The notes: generated by a model from the letters alone, not told the origin. A stretch of DNA of 64,000 nt from Muscardinus avellanarius (GCA_963383645.1 OY726571.1:82947388-83011387), one strand, 5' to 3'; positions 43,284 to 55,513 are shown, numbered from the stretch's first letter. Made by a program: numbers and translations.

Positions 43284-43854
43284 GTAAGTAGAAGCCTTCA
43301 TCACTAGCGTTATAAAAACTAACAAAGCACTGTTGCCTCTATGGCTCTGGGGGAGACACCAGGCACACTGGTCGTTTGGAATGGCAGTCCCTTTGAAGTT
43401 CAAACTTGAGAGGCCACGATGGTTGCGAAAGCGCCTTTGCGGGAGATAAGAGTCTACTTCATCCTTATGTCTAGGTTGGGCTCGCCGCCATCGGAGGCGT
43501 GGGGTTTGCACAATGGTGTGGAGAAGTGAGGATCAGCCCGTGGCTGATATGGAGTGGTTTTCGCTTTCCTCTGAAATTTTCTGTGTCGGACATTCTGTGA
43601 ATTGCCAAATCCAGTGCCTAATTGGGTATCCTGGCAGTTGGTTCCAGAAGCGCATACTAAATATTTATTACCGTGTGTCCAAACTTAGCCTTTTCCTTAA
43701 CTCTTGAAGATATTTTTCTTCTTTGATTGTCTCCCCTCAAAGGCCATACAGAATTCAAATTTTCTGCATTCTCATGTGCCCAGAGATGACCTTAAGTGGT
43801 CTGGAATTGAACTCTAAGTAGTAGGGCTAGAAGAATAAATGGCAAGATTTGGTA
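43284..43854. other. Start of intron 3, no feature recognised
   Basis: GTAAGT donor, then unique sequence. Confidence 0.6.
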
Positions 43855-43867
43855 GTATTTGCTTTTT

Positions 43868-44073
43868 TTTTTTTTTAGTACTGGGGATGGAATCCGGGGA
43901 CATTCTGCTTCTGAGCTACAATCCCCAGCTTTATTTCTTATTCTTTATTTTGAAACAGGGTCTCATTAAGTTGTGGAGGTCCTAAGTTGCTGAGACTGGC
44001 CGCAAAACTATGATCCTTCTGGCTCAGCCTCCCACGTACTGGGATTACAAGTGTGCGCCACTATGCCCAGCTT
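43868..44073 (-). mobile_element. B1-dID SINE, antisense, with TSD
   Basis: Poly-T, ID half (gtactggggatggaatccgg), B1 half to cactatgcccagct. Target duplication gtatttgcttttt at 43855-43867 and 44074-44086. Confidence 0.95.
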
Positions 44074-44086
44074 GTATTTGCTTTTT

Positions 44087-45257
44087 ATAAGAAAAAAGGA
44101 TTAAGAAAGTTTTCTTCCTTTGATCAATCATACTTGGAGCTACATTATTTCTGCTGTCAAATATGATTATGTTTTACTTATTCATGGTTGATTTTCTAGA
44201 AGACGATCACATCCCCATAAAAAGGAGAGTTTCAGGCATAGTGGAATGTTTTTAATAACTAGCTTTATGCTTTCTAATTGCTGTGTAGAAAGATCTGTTG
44301 AAAACACTGTAATTTAGGATATGTTTTGTCTTTCTCCCTTGGACAACATGGGTAGGCTTCCAGTATAGATTATGTAGTAATTTCCAGCATAACAAAATAA
44401 GCATGGTTCTAATTCTTTTAAATTTACATAGTAAAGACTTCTTTAGATAACCTAAATTTTTGTTCCACTAGAAATATAATCAACTTGTGATACAGCTTCT
44501 TAGCTGTACCAGTATTGAGAAATGGCTTCAAAATATATTTGAAAATAGCTTTGGTAGAAAATAGCTTTGGTATTAATGTGCTGGTCTTGGAAAATGACTT
44601 TGGTATTAATGTATTGGAAACTGAATTTGAAAAAATGAATTTGGTAGTAATGTATCCCAAAAATTGGTTTCAAAACGTAAAAAAAACAGTCAGGGTCTGG
44701 TTATTGCCAGGCACTCAGGCAGCTGTTATAATGCAGAGTCCCTTCACTAAAAGTAATTAGCAAGTAGATAGAAGAGTTGGGACCTAGGGCCTTCATATTC
44801 TAAAAACAGGTTTACCTAATAAATAACATCTAGCAGAAAAGCTAAGAATTCCCCAAGAGTGCAGGAAGAGGGTGCAAAGTGTGGGAGGAGGGTGCAGACC
44901 TCTGTCAAAGGGGAGCAAATACCACGTGACCCTGACTTTGTTAATCATTCTGGTTCTAACAAAGAAACTTAGGCTTACACCTCAGGCAGGAAGAAGGTTT
45001 TTTTGGCAGCTAGAAATCCCCATAATCATAAACCCCATAATCATAAAAAAAAAAAAGGTCCTGCGCGGAGTTAGTGGGTGGACTTCCACCTAGGTCAGAA
45101 GATTAATTGGTAGAGCAAGATGAAGGACCATGTATCTATAAAACTGTTCTGTATCCAACAACTTCAGCGACTTCAAGTCACTCCACTGCCCCTCAGAAGC
45201 AATGCTTCCTGCGGTGCTTTGGGCATCCTTTCTTGACATTTAACTGAATTGTAGTTT
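44087..45257. other. Intron 3, no gene recognised; short local repeats at 44536-44655
   Basis: 44536-44655 has three or four imperfect copies of a 30-35 bp phrase (aaaatagctttggta with ttaatgt). 45120-45250 has a TATA-like tctataaaactg in sequence that could be a decayed LTR; not called. Confidence 0.5.
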
Positions 45258-45665
45258 CTTTTTTAATATGCTTTTTATTGGTGCATTTGTAATCGTATGT
45301 GATAGAGTCATAGTGATGCACCCATATATACACATAACATTATTGGTCTGTTTTCTTCCCCATCCCTCCCCTTCTCCTTCCCCTTCCCTCTTCTCCTTCC
45401 ACTATTCCATTGGTCTCCCTCCTAGTTTACATATGATCCCTTTCCTTTTTCTTTTTCTTTCTCTACCCTCTGCATATGAGAGAGAATATGTGGCCCTTCA
45501 TTTTCTGAGACTCCCTGGTCTCACTTAGCATGCTGGTCTCTGGGCCTAGGCATTTTCTGCAGATGATGGCATAATTTTGTTCTTCTGTATGGCTGGATAA
45601 AACTCCTTTGTGTGTATAGACCATGCTGTCTTTATCCGTTCATCTGTGAGCCGCAGTTGCTTAGG
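45258..45665 (-). mobile_element. L1 3' end, antisense
   Basis: gctttttattggtgcatttg (3' terminus) through ctcacttagcatgctggtct, then cttctgtatggctggataaa and ctttatccgttcatctgtga. 5' truncated. The same 3' UTR type occurs at 49615. Confidence 0.88.
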
Positions 45666-46476
45666 AATCGCCTTTTGCAGTCTGTTTGTGTTGACTTTGG
45701 AGACCCTGCCACTTGGAGAAGTCTTTTGAGACACTTGCATGACAAGGTCCGTGGTCTGGGAGGGCTAGGCGAAGGTCTTGGGGAGTTTTGTTTCCCTGAA
45801 GAAACAGGAGTGTTGGGCTTGATGCCCCCAGACAAAAGGCCTGAGATGCTGTCCCGAGCCCTGACCTCTGTTGTCTGTGCCGCAGGGCAGGCTGCCGTCT
45901 CTTTCCCGGGGAGACTCTTGGTCCTGCACTCAGATCTCTGATGGGGTCTTCTCTCTAGTCAGCCATCCTTGCTGGCTTCCGTTGTCACAGAAGGATGGTA
46001 CTCTGGGTCCTCCTCATGCACTGTCATTGAAGGGGATGGCTGTGCACTTTAAAGAAATAGAACAGCTGCACCTGGGGGCTTCACAGACAGTATAACCTCA
46101 GTCTCACCAACGCCTTCAACAGAGTGTTCAGGGCAAATTGCCTTGCAGCAGGGGTGGCCTATTGGTTTTACCTTGCTTGCCAAGTGCTAACGATTGGTAG
46201 AGGCTGCCAGAGAACTAGGAGACATCTGAGGACACTTGAGGGCCCAGAAAGAGAAAACACCTGGGTCCATTAGCCATGTCTGCCAGTGCTGCGGAAGGAG
46301 GATAGGGAAGGGCTGCATGTGTGGCTGGCATTTGCCATCTCTGGAGACCGTCCCAGAATTAAGCCAGACTAGGCATGTACTGTCCCTGGATTGTATTGTC
46401 TCAGCCTCACATGAACTTGTCTTACTGACTCATGATGTGACATCAGGCCACGGGTCCTCTGAAACCTATTGCTTTT
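45666..46476. other. Intron 3, no gene recognised
   Basis: Unique sequence. The 109-residue frame 45612-45941 starts inside the L1 fragment and has no domain. Confidence 0.5.
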
Positions 46477-46592
46477 TCATTTTTTATTTTGAAACAGGAT
46501 CTCGTTGTCGAGCCAGGCCTCAAACCTGAGGTTCTTCTATCTCAGCCTCCCAAGTACAAGGATGACAGGTGTGCACCACCACGCCTAACTAA
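46477..46592 (-). mobile_element. B1-dID fragment (B1 half), antisense
   Basis: ttttattttgaaacaggatc to caccaccacgcctaact. The ID half is absent. Confidence 0.85.
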
Positions 46593-46721
46593 GGAGCTCT
46601 TTATAGTAGAAAGTTCTCTTCTACTTCAGAGTTACACAAAGAGTATGCTTATTCTAGGAAATTACTTTGTATTTATCTCCAAGGCAGATAATCATATACT
46701 CTGGATGTTTGCACACTTATC
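46593..46721. other. Intron 3, no feature recognised
   Basis: Unique sequence. Confidence 0.4.
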
Positions 46722-46917
46722 TGTAAAGGGACAAGCATTAAATTTTTTATGGGGTTTGCAGGCCATATGGTCTCTGTTGCAGCTATTCAACTTTGACATG
46801 GCAGCGCGAAAACAGCTATAAATGAATAGGTGTGGCCGTGTTCCAATAAAACTTTATTTGTGGAAGCAAGTGGTGGGCCCTATTTGACCAGTGGGCTAGA
46901 ACATTTTAACCACTGAT
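46722..46917. mobile_element. hAT-Charlie-like MER element
   Basis: tgcaggccatatggtctctg, ttgcagctattcaactttga, catggcagcgcgaaaacagc, and gttccaataaaactttattt are its typical phrases. Better preserved than the copy at 25072. Confidence 0.75.
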
Positions 46918-47258
46918 ATAAGGAAGTCATGAGTGAGTCGGACAATGCAAGCTTTAAACTCTGATCTCCCTTCCTGGTTTCTTCTTAACTTCCCTACTTC
47001 AGTTTCTCCTTTGTACCATTTTTCTAGCTCCATTATTTGTGTGATTTGATCATATGTATTTGTACAAGCAGCTTTTAAATTTTTTTTTTTTTTTTGCAGT
47101 AGAATGAGGTATAAAAAAGTGATTATTGGGTTTTCTTGAATTTGAGAACAGCCAAACATCATGACAAATGTCTTGCAATACAAGTGTTCAAGTGACTACC
47201 AGTGGCCCACTGTTGGAGATAATAAAGTATCAGAATAGCACAACTAAAATAAAGCAAA
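46918..47258. other. Intron 3, no feature recognised
   Basis: Unique sequence with a T run near 47080. Confidence 0.5.
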
Positions 47259-47459
47259 AGGTCAGACACAGTGGTACATACCTGTAATCCCAGTACTTGC
47301 AAGGCTGAGACAGGAGGATTGTGGGTTTGAAGCCAGCCTCTGCAACTTAACAAGACCCTGGTTCAAAATAAAAAAGAAAATAGGCCTGGGGTATAGCTTG
47401 GAGGTATAATGCCCCTGGGTTTAACCTTCAGTATCCCCCCAAATATAAATAAATAAAAA
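47259..47459 (+). mobile_element. B1-dID SINE
   Basis: gtcagacacagtggtacata, B1, linker, ID half (ggcctggggtatagcttgga), A-rich tail growing into (GAAA)n. Confidence 0.92.
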
Positions 47460-47479
47460 AGGAAAGAAAGAAATAACAA

Positions 47480-47511
<32 letters not shown>

Positions 47512-47512
47512 A
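47460..47512. repeat. (GAAA)n microsatellite
   Basis: About 11 GAAA units as the tail of the preceding SINE. Confidence 0.95.
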
Positions 47513-47554
47513 TATATGAAAGATGACTTGGAGTTCATTGAAATGATATTAAAA

Positions 47555-47772
47555 CAGCCAGGTATAGTAATCCTGTAATCCCAGTACTTGGGAGACTGAG
47601 ACAGAAGGTTCATAGGTTCGAAGCAAGCCTCAGCAACTTAATGAGACTCTAAGTAACCTAGAGAGATTTTGTTTCAAAAAACTGAAAGTAAAAAAGGGCT
47701 GAGGGTGTAGCTCAGAAGCAGGATGCCTCTGGGTTCTATCTCGGGTACCACACAACATAAAATAAAATAAAC
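47555..47772 (+). mobile_element. B1-dID SINE
   Basis: gccaggtatagtaatcctgt, B1 with a duplicated agcaacttaa/agtaaccta block, ID half (ggctgagggtgtagctcaga), A-rich tail. Confidence 0.92.
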
Positions 47773-48809
47773 AGTGAAAGTAAGAGGAATTTGATTTGGA
47801 GATGGCAGAAGAGTCACACTGGAGGAGAGAATCAAATAAAGGGACTGAAGTCCTGATGGGAAGTTAGGATTGGCGCAGGATGAGGGTGAGCCGGGGTGGA
47901 GTGGCCTGTCTCTCTGGATCCATGGCGGTCAGGGACACAGGGTCTAGTGACAGGAAGTTGAGACATGCTTCCAGTCACCAGGGAGGCGCGGACAGTCAGT
48001 CACCAGCCAGTGTGCTTACCACCATGTAGCACACAAGTCGTATTTGTGCTTAGGTGGCACTAGGAATTTGTTTTGCTTGAAGGAAATTGCTGATCAACCG
48101 ATTCACAGGAGTGAACTCGTCTAAAACTAAGTTTCAAACTTCTGGACACAGATTATTTGAAAGTTATATTTCTAAGAGTCTGATGGCTTTTTTGTTTGTT
48201 TTATTTAGTTTTCTTCCCCCCTTGAATCCTGGTTTTATCTCACTTACTGCCTCTGCTAGGAAGGTCTGCCCTTTCTCAGAACAAACACAGACATTTGCCT
48301 TTTTTTTTTTTAATCTTGCAGGTGCTTGGCAATATATAAGTAGGAAAGTAATGATTTTTGCTGTTTTGATTTCTAGTATCGTTTACCAGGAGGGTAGACT
48401 CATCATTTCGAGAATTGCTGCTGACTTGTGAACATTTTCTGCTTTATTTGCAAGGCTGCCTAGGGTTTTTGTTTTTTCTGCTCTGATTTTTGTTTGTTTG
48501 TTTGTTTGTTGTTAAGGTATATAGTGATTGACTATCTTAGCCTTTAAACATTTGTGTGTTTTTGCCCAAAGAAAAAGTAGTTGTGTAATTAGGACATAAA
48601 ATAGAGATTATTGGGATCTTCCCAAAGTCTTTATGTGGAAGCAGAGCATACGGTGGCAGTGGCAAGAGAGAAGAAGCCAAGCTGAATGAGTTTATGCCGG
48701 GCCACAGGAGGAGTGGCTCCTGCCTGCCTCTGAGACCATTGTGAGACACTGACATGATTAAATACACTTGGGCTACATCTGTGTCTTAATTTTATCTTTA
48801 TTTCTGAAC

Positions 48810-48851
<42 letters not shown>

Positions 48852-49084
48852 GGACATTTGATTTAGTCAACAAGGGACACAGACCAAGAAAAAGAAGCAA
48901 ATAGATCACATTTCCCTACTTGTTTATGAAAATAAAATCTTATCAAAGACATAGAGACTTCTATCTTCACTTCTCAACATAAGCAGAAAAGATTGACTGG
49001 AGAATAAATCCCTTTCCCATCCAGGACTCATTATATCACAGGCAAGATAATATAGCATTGCTTAAGATGTGCCTTACTTCAAAA
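47773..49084. other. Intron 3, no gene recognised; (TTTG)n and (CA)n inside
   Basis: Unique sequence with (TTTG)n at 48488-48512 and about 38 bp of CA at 48811-48848. The 114-residue frame 48087-48431 has no domain. I looked for SLC22A23 exon 4 here and did not find it. Confidence 0.55.
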
Positions 49085-49215
49085 GAAGCTTCTGGCCTCA
49101 GTGGCTCACTGTCGTAGTCCCAGCTGCTCAGGAGGAGGATGCAAGAGGAGCTGAGCCCAGGAGCTTGAGCACACACTGGGCAACCTGGTGAGACCACATC
49201 CTTTAAAACATCAGC
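49085..49215 (+). mobile_element. Old B1/7SL monomer
   Basis: ggcctcagtggctcactgtc, then agtcccagctgctcaggagg, then ctgggcaacctggtgagacc. More Alu-like than the B1-dID copies. Confidence 0.7.
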
Positions 49216-49280
49216 AACCAAACACACCAATGGGAAAATATTTTTTGAATCAGATGTAGTAAGTTTTGTGGGAAATAAAT

Positions 49281-49312
49281 TTTATTGTTTTTATTATTAT
49301 TATTATTATTAT

Positions 49313-49344
<32 letters not shown>

Positions 49345-49380
49345 TTTCTTTCTTTCTCTCCTTTTCTCTCTCTCATTTAT
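49281..49380. repeat. (ATT)n-(AGT)n and CT-rich microsatellite
   Basis: (ATT)n switches to (AGT)n at about 49313, then a pyrimidine-rich stretch before the antisense ID. Confidence 0.95.
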
Positions 49381-49458
49381 TTTTGTGGTGCTGGGGATAG
49401 AACCCAGACCCCTGTGAATCCTCTCCAAGCACTCTAACACTGAGCTACACCCACCCTA
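49381..49458 (-). mobile_element. ID SINE, antisense
   Basis: tggtgctggggatagaaccc, then caagcactctaacactgagc, then tacacccacc. Confidence 0.88.
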
Positions 49459-49523
49459 TATTATTTTACCAATTTTTAATAATACCTCTTGTTGGCAGGG
49501 AGTCCTTACCTCAGTGTAAGGAC

Positions 49524-49552
49524 TCTCCCTCCCTTCCTCCCTCCCTCCCTCC

Positions 49553-49599
<47 letters not shown>

Positions 49600-49604
49600 T
49601 TTTC
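49524..49604. repeat. (CCTT)n/(CTTT)n microsatellite
   Basis: CCCT/CCTT units turn into about 13 CTTT units, directly beside the 3' end of the large antisense L1. Confidence 0.95.
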
Positions 49605-49614
49605 ATTTTATTAT

Positions 49615-52250
49615 ATTACTGAATATTCTAATTTTTTTAATTTTTTATTGGTGCATTATATTCATACATAATATTGGGGTAAAAAAAACTTGTGTGTACA
49701 TACATGTACACATCACTGATTTAACCCCTATCCAATTCCCACCCCATTCCTTCCCTATCCCTCCTTCCCTTGCTTAGCTTAGTGGTTGACTTCGATATGT
49801 TTAAGTACATTGTGTGTTTTAGAGATTTTCCTCTTCCCCCCTCCTTTCTCCTCCTTTAGGTTGCCTTGTTTGCTTCTCTATAGGATTTCCTTTTTCATCT
49901 AGAGTTCCTCTTATGACCCGTTTTGCCCTCTCACATATTAGGGAAAGCATCTGATTTCTTATTTTTTATGACTGACTAATCTCACTTAGCATAATGTCCT
50001 CCAGTTCCATCCATTTCCCTGAAAATGATGTAATTGAGGTTTTTTTTTAATGGCTGAATAAAATTCCATTGTGTACATATCTCACAGTTTTGTAAATCAT
50101 TCATCTGTTGATGGACGTCTTGGCTCGTTCCATAGTTTGGCTATGGTGAATTGGGCAGCTATGAACATAGATACACATGCATTAGTTTGGTAGTTTGGCT
50201 TCCTATCTTTTGGGTAGATACCCAGAAGTGGTATTGCTGGATCAAATGATAGATTTGTTCCCATTCTTTTGAGGATTCTCTATACTGTTTTCCAAAGTGG
50301 TTGCACTAATTTGCAATCCCACCAACAATGACTTAGAGTTCCCACGTCTCCACATCCTCGCCAGCATCTTTTGTTGTTTGTGTTTTGAATGATTGCCATT
50401 CTAGTTGGAGTTAGGTGAAATCTCAGGGTAGTTTTGATTTGCATCTCTCTGATTGCCAGTGATGTTGAGCATTTTTTCATGCATTTATTGGTCATTTGAA
50501 TTTCTTCTTTTGTGAAGTGTCTATTTAGTTCATTTGCCCATTTTGTTATTGGATGCTTTGTTTTCTTAGTGTTGAGTTTCTTGAGTTCTCTGTATATTCT
50601 AGATGGTTTAGGTGGCAAAAATCTTCTCCCATTCTGTTGGCTCTCGATTGAGGTTCTTAACAGTTTACTTTGCTGAACAGAAGCTTTTCAGTTTCATGCA
50701 ATCCCATGTATTGATTCGCCTTTTAATTTGTTGTGCCTTTGGGGTCTTGTTGAGAAAATGTTTATCTGTGCCTATGTGTTGTAGTGTTGGACCTATGCCC
50801 TCTTCAAGAAGCTTCAAGGCCTCCGGTTTGATTTCCAAGTCTTTGATCCATCTTGAATTGACTCTTGTGCAGGGTGAGAAAGTGGGATTAATTTCCCATT
50901 TTCTGCATATGGTTAACCAGTTTTGCCAACACCATTTGTTGAAGAGGCTATCTTTTTTCCAGTGTAAGTTTTTGTCCCCTTTGTCAAAAATCAATTGGCT
51001 GAAAGTGTGTGGACTTGTTTCTGGGTCTTCTATTCTGATCCATTGGTCTATGTATCTGTTTTTTTGCCAGTACCATGCTGTTTTTATTATAATGGCTTTG
51101 TAGTATAAAGTCAGGTATTGTGATTCCTCCTGCATGGTTTTTGTTGCTGAGAACTACTTTGGCTATTCTGAGCTTTTTGTTATTCCAGATAAATTTAAGG
51201 ACTGATTTTTCTATGTCTGTGAGGAATGATCTTGGTAGTTTAATGGGCATTGTGTTAAATCTGTAGATCACTTTTGGGAGCATGGCCATTTTAATGATAT
51301 TTATTCTGCCAATCCATGAACATGGAAGATCCTTCCATCTTCTAAGATCTTCGATTTCCTTTTTCAGTGTTTTATAGTTTTCTTTGTAGAGATCTTTTAC
51401 CTCCTTGGTCAAGTTTATTCCTAAGTATTTTATTTTTTTGTGGGAGATCCTGAGTGGAAATGTTTTGTGAATTTCTTTTTCATTGGATTTATGGTTGGTG
51501 TACAGGAAAGCTTCTGATTTTTTAAAATTGACTTTGTATTCAGATACTTTGCTGAATTTGTTCATCAGTTCCCCATAAGCCTTTTGGTTGAGTTTGTTGG
51601 GTTTTCTAAATATAGTATCATGTCCTCTGCAAATAGTGAAAGTTTGAATTCTTCTTTTCCTATTTGTACTCCTTTGATTTCCTTTTCTTGCCTTATTGCT
51701 CTGGCTAGAGTCTCTAGTACTATATTGAAGAGAAGTGGTGATAGTGGACATCCTTATCTCATTCCTGTTTTTAGGGGGAATTCTTGAAGTTTTTCCCCAT
51801 TTAATATGATGTTGGCGGTGGGCTTATTGTAGATTGCCTTAATAATGTTGTGGTATGTTCCTTCTATTCCAATTCTCTGCAGTGCTTTTATCATAAATGG
51901 ATGTTGAATTTTATCAAATGCTTTTTCAGCATCTATTGAACTGATCGTGTGATTTTTTTTCTTTGATTCTGTTTATATGGTGAATTACATGGATTGATTT
52001 TTGTATATTGAACCAGCCTTGCATCCCTGGGATGAACCCTACCTGGTCATGGTGTATGATTTTCTTGATGTGGTTTTGAATGCGTGTTGCTAATATTTTG
52101 TTTAATAGTTTTGCATCCAAGTTCATCAGAGATATGGACCTGTAGTTTTCCTTCCTTGAACTGTCTTTATTCAGTTTGGGTATTAGTGTGATGTTGGCTT
52201 CATAGAATGTATTTGGGAGAGTCCCAGTTTTTTCTATTTCACGAAATTAA
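49615..52250 (-). mobile_element. L1 retrotransposon, 5' truncated, antisense
   Basis: This is about 2.6 kb of the 3' part of L1. It runs from the 3' terminus (ttttttattggtgcattata at about 49641) through the 3' UTR and the C-terminal half of ORF2 to a truncation in the reverse transcriptase domain near 52250. The 5' UTR, ORF1 and endonuclease domain are missing. It lies in intron 3 opposite to the gene. CTTT microsatellites lie at both ends (49555-49604 and 52251-52288). Divergence and broken frames show it cannot move on its own. Confidence 0.97.
50280..52126 (-). pseudogene. L1 ORF2 remnant (reverse transcriptase to C-terminal region)
   Basis: Minus-strand reading gives L1 ORF2 pieces in several phases: [20 protein letters not shown] (RT, in 51926-52126), then [17 protein letters not shown] and [20 protein letters not shown] (50984-51751), [15 protein letters not shown] with GGITIPDF, and the C-terminal [20 protein letters not shown] (50280-50618). 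The overlap of the 50984-51751 and 50665-51135 frames marks a frameshift, and stops interrupt the rest. The RT active-site strand at 51622-51633 reads Phe-Ala-Glu-Asp where active L1 has Phe-Ala-Asp-Asp, and the same frame meets a stop soon after. It is a dead copy and not a host gene. Confidence 0.95.
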
Positions 52251-52252
52251 TT

Positions 52253-52288
<36 letters not shown>
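52251..52288. repeat. (CTTT)n microsatellite
   Basis: About nine CTTT units at the 5'-truncation side of the L1. Confidence 0.95.
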
Positions 52289-52290
<2 letters not shown>

Positions 52291-53417
52291 TAGCAACAGT
52301 GAACAATTTCTTTTAAATATGCTCTCAGAGATTGTCTCATTATATTAATTCTTTAAATCTAAACAGCCTAAGTAATGGGTGAATTTTACAAATATCAAGG
52401 AGAGACCAGAAGTTTTACAGGTGACTACGGTACTGGTTACTTTGCAAAATGAGAAGCCAGTCTTGACTTTAATAGTAAATAGACTCAGAAAAATGTGGAG
52501 TTTGCTCTGGGTGAGGTGTAGGTCTCTTTCTCACATGACACTAATAGTTTTAGACTCTCAGGGAACTGGTTGAATAGTTTCTAATGTGCTGGTGTAGGGT
52601 CTTTTTTTCTTGCCATCCTGTCTATTTTTATGATTTTGTTTTTCTGAAGTCCTCCTGCAATGTGTGCTATTTTAATTATGTGTGTTATTTCATTATACTT
52701 AAGTCTGTGTATGCTACTTAAAATTTTGGAACTTATCTTGGTAAATTGTATTGTTAAGCATCACCACTATAAGATTTATTTCATATAAAATGTATTTCAT
52801 ATAAAATATATATGTGCACATATATAGAGCTTATATATGTATATATAATGGATTTAGCCATATGGCTTCATATAGTAAGTTCTACCAGTGTAGAATGAAG
52901 AGAATAGAAATTATGCCCATCATGTAGGAATGGCTTCAACCCTCTTGTGGTCGGCTTCTGAGGAGCAAATATTTGCATTGTTTTTGAGGGAAGGGAATGC
53001 CACGCATGAACAGTGGGTCTGTGGCCCCCACCCTTTCCCACCTCCAGGTGTCTGGTCTTCACTCTAAGCAGGGTGCCCTCTAGGCAAGAACACTGTTCTC
53101 TCTGTTGAGAAGGGCTCTACTTACAGGGCTTTTTCAACCAAGAAAATGAGTCAGAGCTTACCATAAGCCATTTTCTTTTTACTTTTTTTTTCTTAAGCTT
53201 CAGAAGAATTTTGGTTTTACCCGGATTCAATGGGGCACAATTGGGAAATCAGAACAGATCAAGACCATACTACCAGGTCTTTTTCTTTGCTGAAAACCTG
53301 TTAATAACCCTGTAGTGGAAAGCAAACATTTGTGGAAAGCAAAGGCATAAAGTGATAAACAGAAAAGAAATAGGATGTTTGCCCTCTATCACCCTGTCTT
53401 TCCTCTGCCCCGTTTCT
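52289..53417. other. Intron 3, no gene recognised; TA-rich at 52790-52850
   Basis: AT-rich unique sequence. No exon or repeat recognised. Confidence 0.55.
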
Positions 53418-53617
53418 TTTTTATGGTGCTGGAGATTGAACTCAGGGCATCCTACTTCTGAGCTATGCCCCTAACCCTTTTTATGTTTTGTTTTGAAACA
53501 GGGTCTGGCTAGGTTGCTGAGAATCTCACTACTTGCTGAGACTGACCTCGAACCTGTGATCTTCCTGTCTCAACTTCCCAAGTACTAGAATTAAGGCATG
53601 TGCCACCATGCTTGGCC
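53418..53617 (-). mobile_element. B1-dID SINE, antisense
   Basis: ggtgctggagattgaactca, linker, B1 half to caccatgcttggcc. Confidence 0.92.
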
Positions 53618-53865
53618 CTCTGCCCCATCTCTGAGCAGGCGGAACTGCTGACTGAGGCCAGAAACACATGGTAATAGAATTCCAGTCTTGAGGAAGGCAG
53701 GGATGCTGGAATGGCTAGTTAGTGGCCCATCCCTCAATATTAGTGCCAGCGCTCACTGGCCTGAGTACTGAGGGGTGAGCCTTCTACCAGAGACACACAG
53801 CACACCATCAAGAACTAGTTATTCTCAGTGTTTGCTAGTCCTTCAAATAAAAATCATGCAAACCT

Positions 53866-54073
53866 AGCCAGGCATGGTGGCACACTCCTGGAATCTTAGT
53901 ACCTGGGAGGCGGAGACCAGAGAATTGAAAGTTCAAGGCCAGGCCCAGCAATTTAGTGAGACCTTTAGCAATTTAGCAAGACCCGAGGTTAAAATAAAAA
54001 ATAAAAAGGCTGGAGATGTTGCTCAGATAATGTTTCTGGATTCAGTCTCCAGTACCAAATGAAAAAAAAAAAA
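53866..54073 (+). mobile_element. B1-dID SINE
   Basis: gccaggcatggtggcacact, B1, linker, ID half (ggctggagatgttgctcaga), poly-A. A short flank repeat atgcaaa may be the target duplication. Confidence 0.93.
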
Positions 54074-55513
54074 ATGCAAATCTTTTTTTCTATCCCTACT
54101 TACATATTTAAGCAGAAACTTTGGCCTTTTTAATATATTTTTCTCTGAAAAAATACAAATTTCTATATGCCCATTGTGCATGTAATATATTATCTCTATA
54201 TTATCTCACCTCCATATTAAAAATGAAACTATTGGGGCAGAGGATATCACTGAGACCCATATACCCAGTCTTTTGTCCAATAGTTAGAACAAGAAAATAA
54301 GTATATATTGCCTAATGTGTAGATAGGCTTCAGAGCAATTATTTCTTGGGCTTTCTCACAATCAGAGGGGACAAGTATTGATGGGAGGTATGTAGGTATT
54401 TTTAAATTACGAGTATTTAGATGCCTTTCTCATGTAGTAGAGGATATTATTAAATTGTACATACCCTGATGGACTGGATTTTTCCCTGACTGGAATTCTA
54501 ATGGTGCTTGTGTGCTGTGTATGAAACAAAGCTGTTCACTGCGCTAACAGGGGAAGTGGAGTCAGGAGATCTGAGCTGTAGTGCGGTTCCCACAGTTCAC
54601 TGACTGTGACCAGGACGGAGGGTGTGATCTCTCTCTCCTGTCTCCCTCTCTGTGGGGTCCAGGGATGGCTGTAGACCATAGAGCCCATGCAAGCGTGGGA
54701 TCCCTTCCTAGAATGACTCATGGAGGAAACAGATGGAGAGTAAAAACACAGGGCTTCACCACCCCTTCCGGTCTTAGAATGCCACTTCTTTTTAATCCTA
54801 AACTCGACCTCGTCCACAGCCTCCTTCCATGTTGAAGGTTCCATGGGGAAATGCAACCAGGTGGGGGAGTGCTGGCCCCTCAGTTGCCTCCTCAATTCCA
54901 CACAATCCACAGCTGGCAATGGTGATTTCCGTCCTCCCTCTCTGTGTGGCTGATGTATCAGTTGGCTTCAAAGGCCACCTGGAAAGAGATGAAATGATAG
55001 AGGAGGGTTAATGGTTAACAGCTTCCCTTTCCCCAGGTTCTAGCCCCTGCCCTCCTATCCACAGCCTTGCCCTTCCCGCCCCCCGCTCCTTCTTCCTCTC
55101 TTACCACACATTCCTCTGTTGGGATTGCAGGTAAATTCCGGGAATCCTGTTCTATTCTCTGGAACTTTTTTTATTCCCCACTTGGAAAAGCAGGATGTTG
55201 GCCACAAAGCTAAAAACTGGGATGAGTGGAAGAGAGAATTCAGGAACATAAGAAATTCATTCAATATTGGACTGACTTTGTAATGTTTTTTTTTCTTTTT
55301 TTTTTTTTCCTGCACTTAAAAGAAAGTAAAAAGATGAATAAACTACAAGGAAGTAAAGAAGACCAGGCTTCTTGAAAGCACCCAGACATATCTGGTGGGA
55401 AGTTAAATCATTACTGGCTTGCCAAGACTCACTGTTAGTAAAGAGACATCATCTTGGCCAAAAGTACAGAGAGAAATACAGCTTAAATGGTGCAAAGCCA
55501 CAAACTTTGCTGT
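54074..55513. other. Intron 3, 1.4 kb with no gene recognised
   Basis: Unique sequence. The 127-residue minus frame 54536-54919 overlaps two plus-strand frames, and none has a domain. T run at 55285-55310. Confidence 0.5.

Noticed and set aside
44790..45250. Possible solo ERV LTR with a TATA-like tctataaaactg
   Set aside because: No clear TG...CA ends or target duplication, and no internal viral sequence. Not distinguishable from unique intron by eye.
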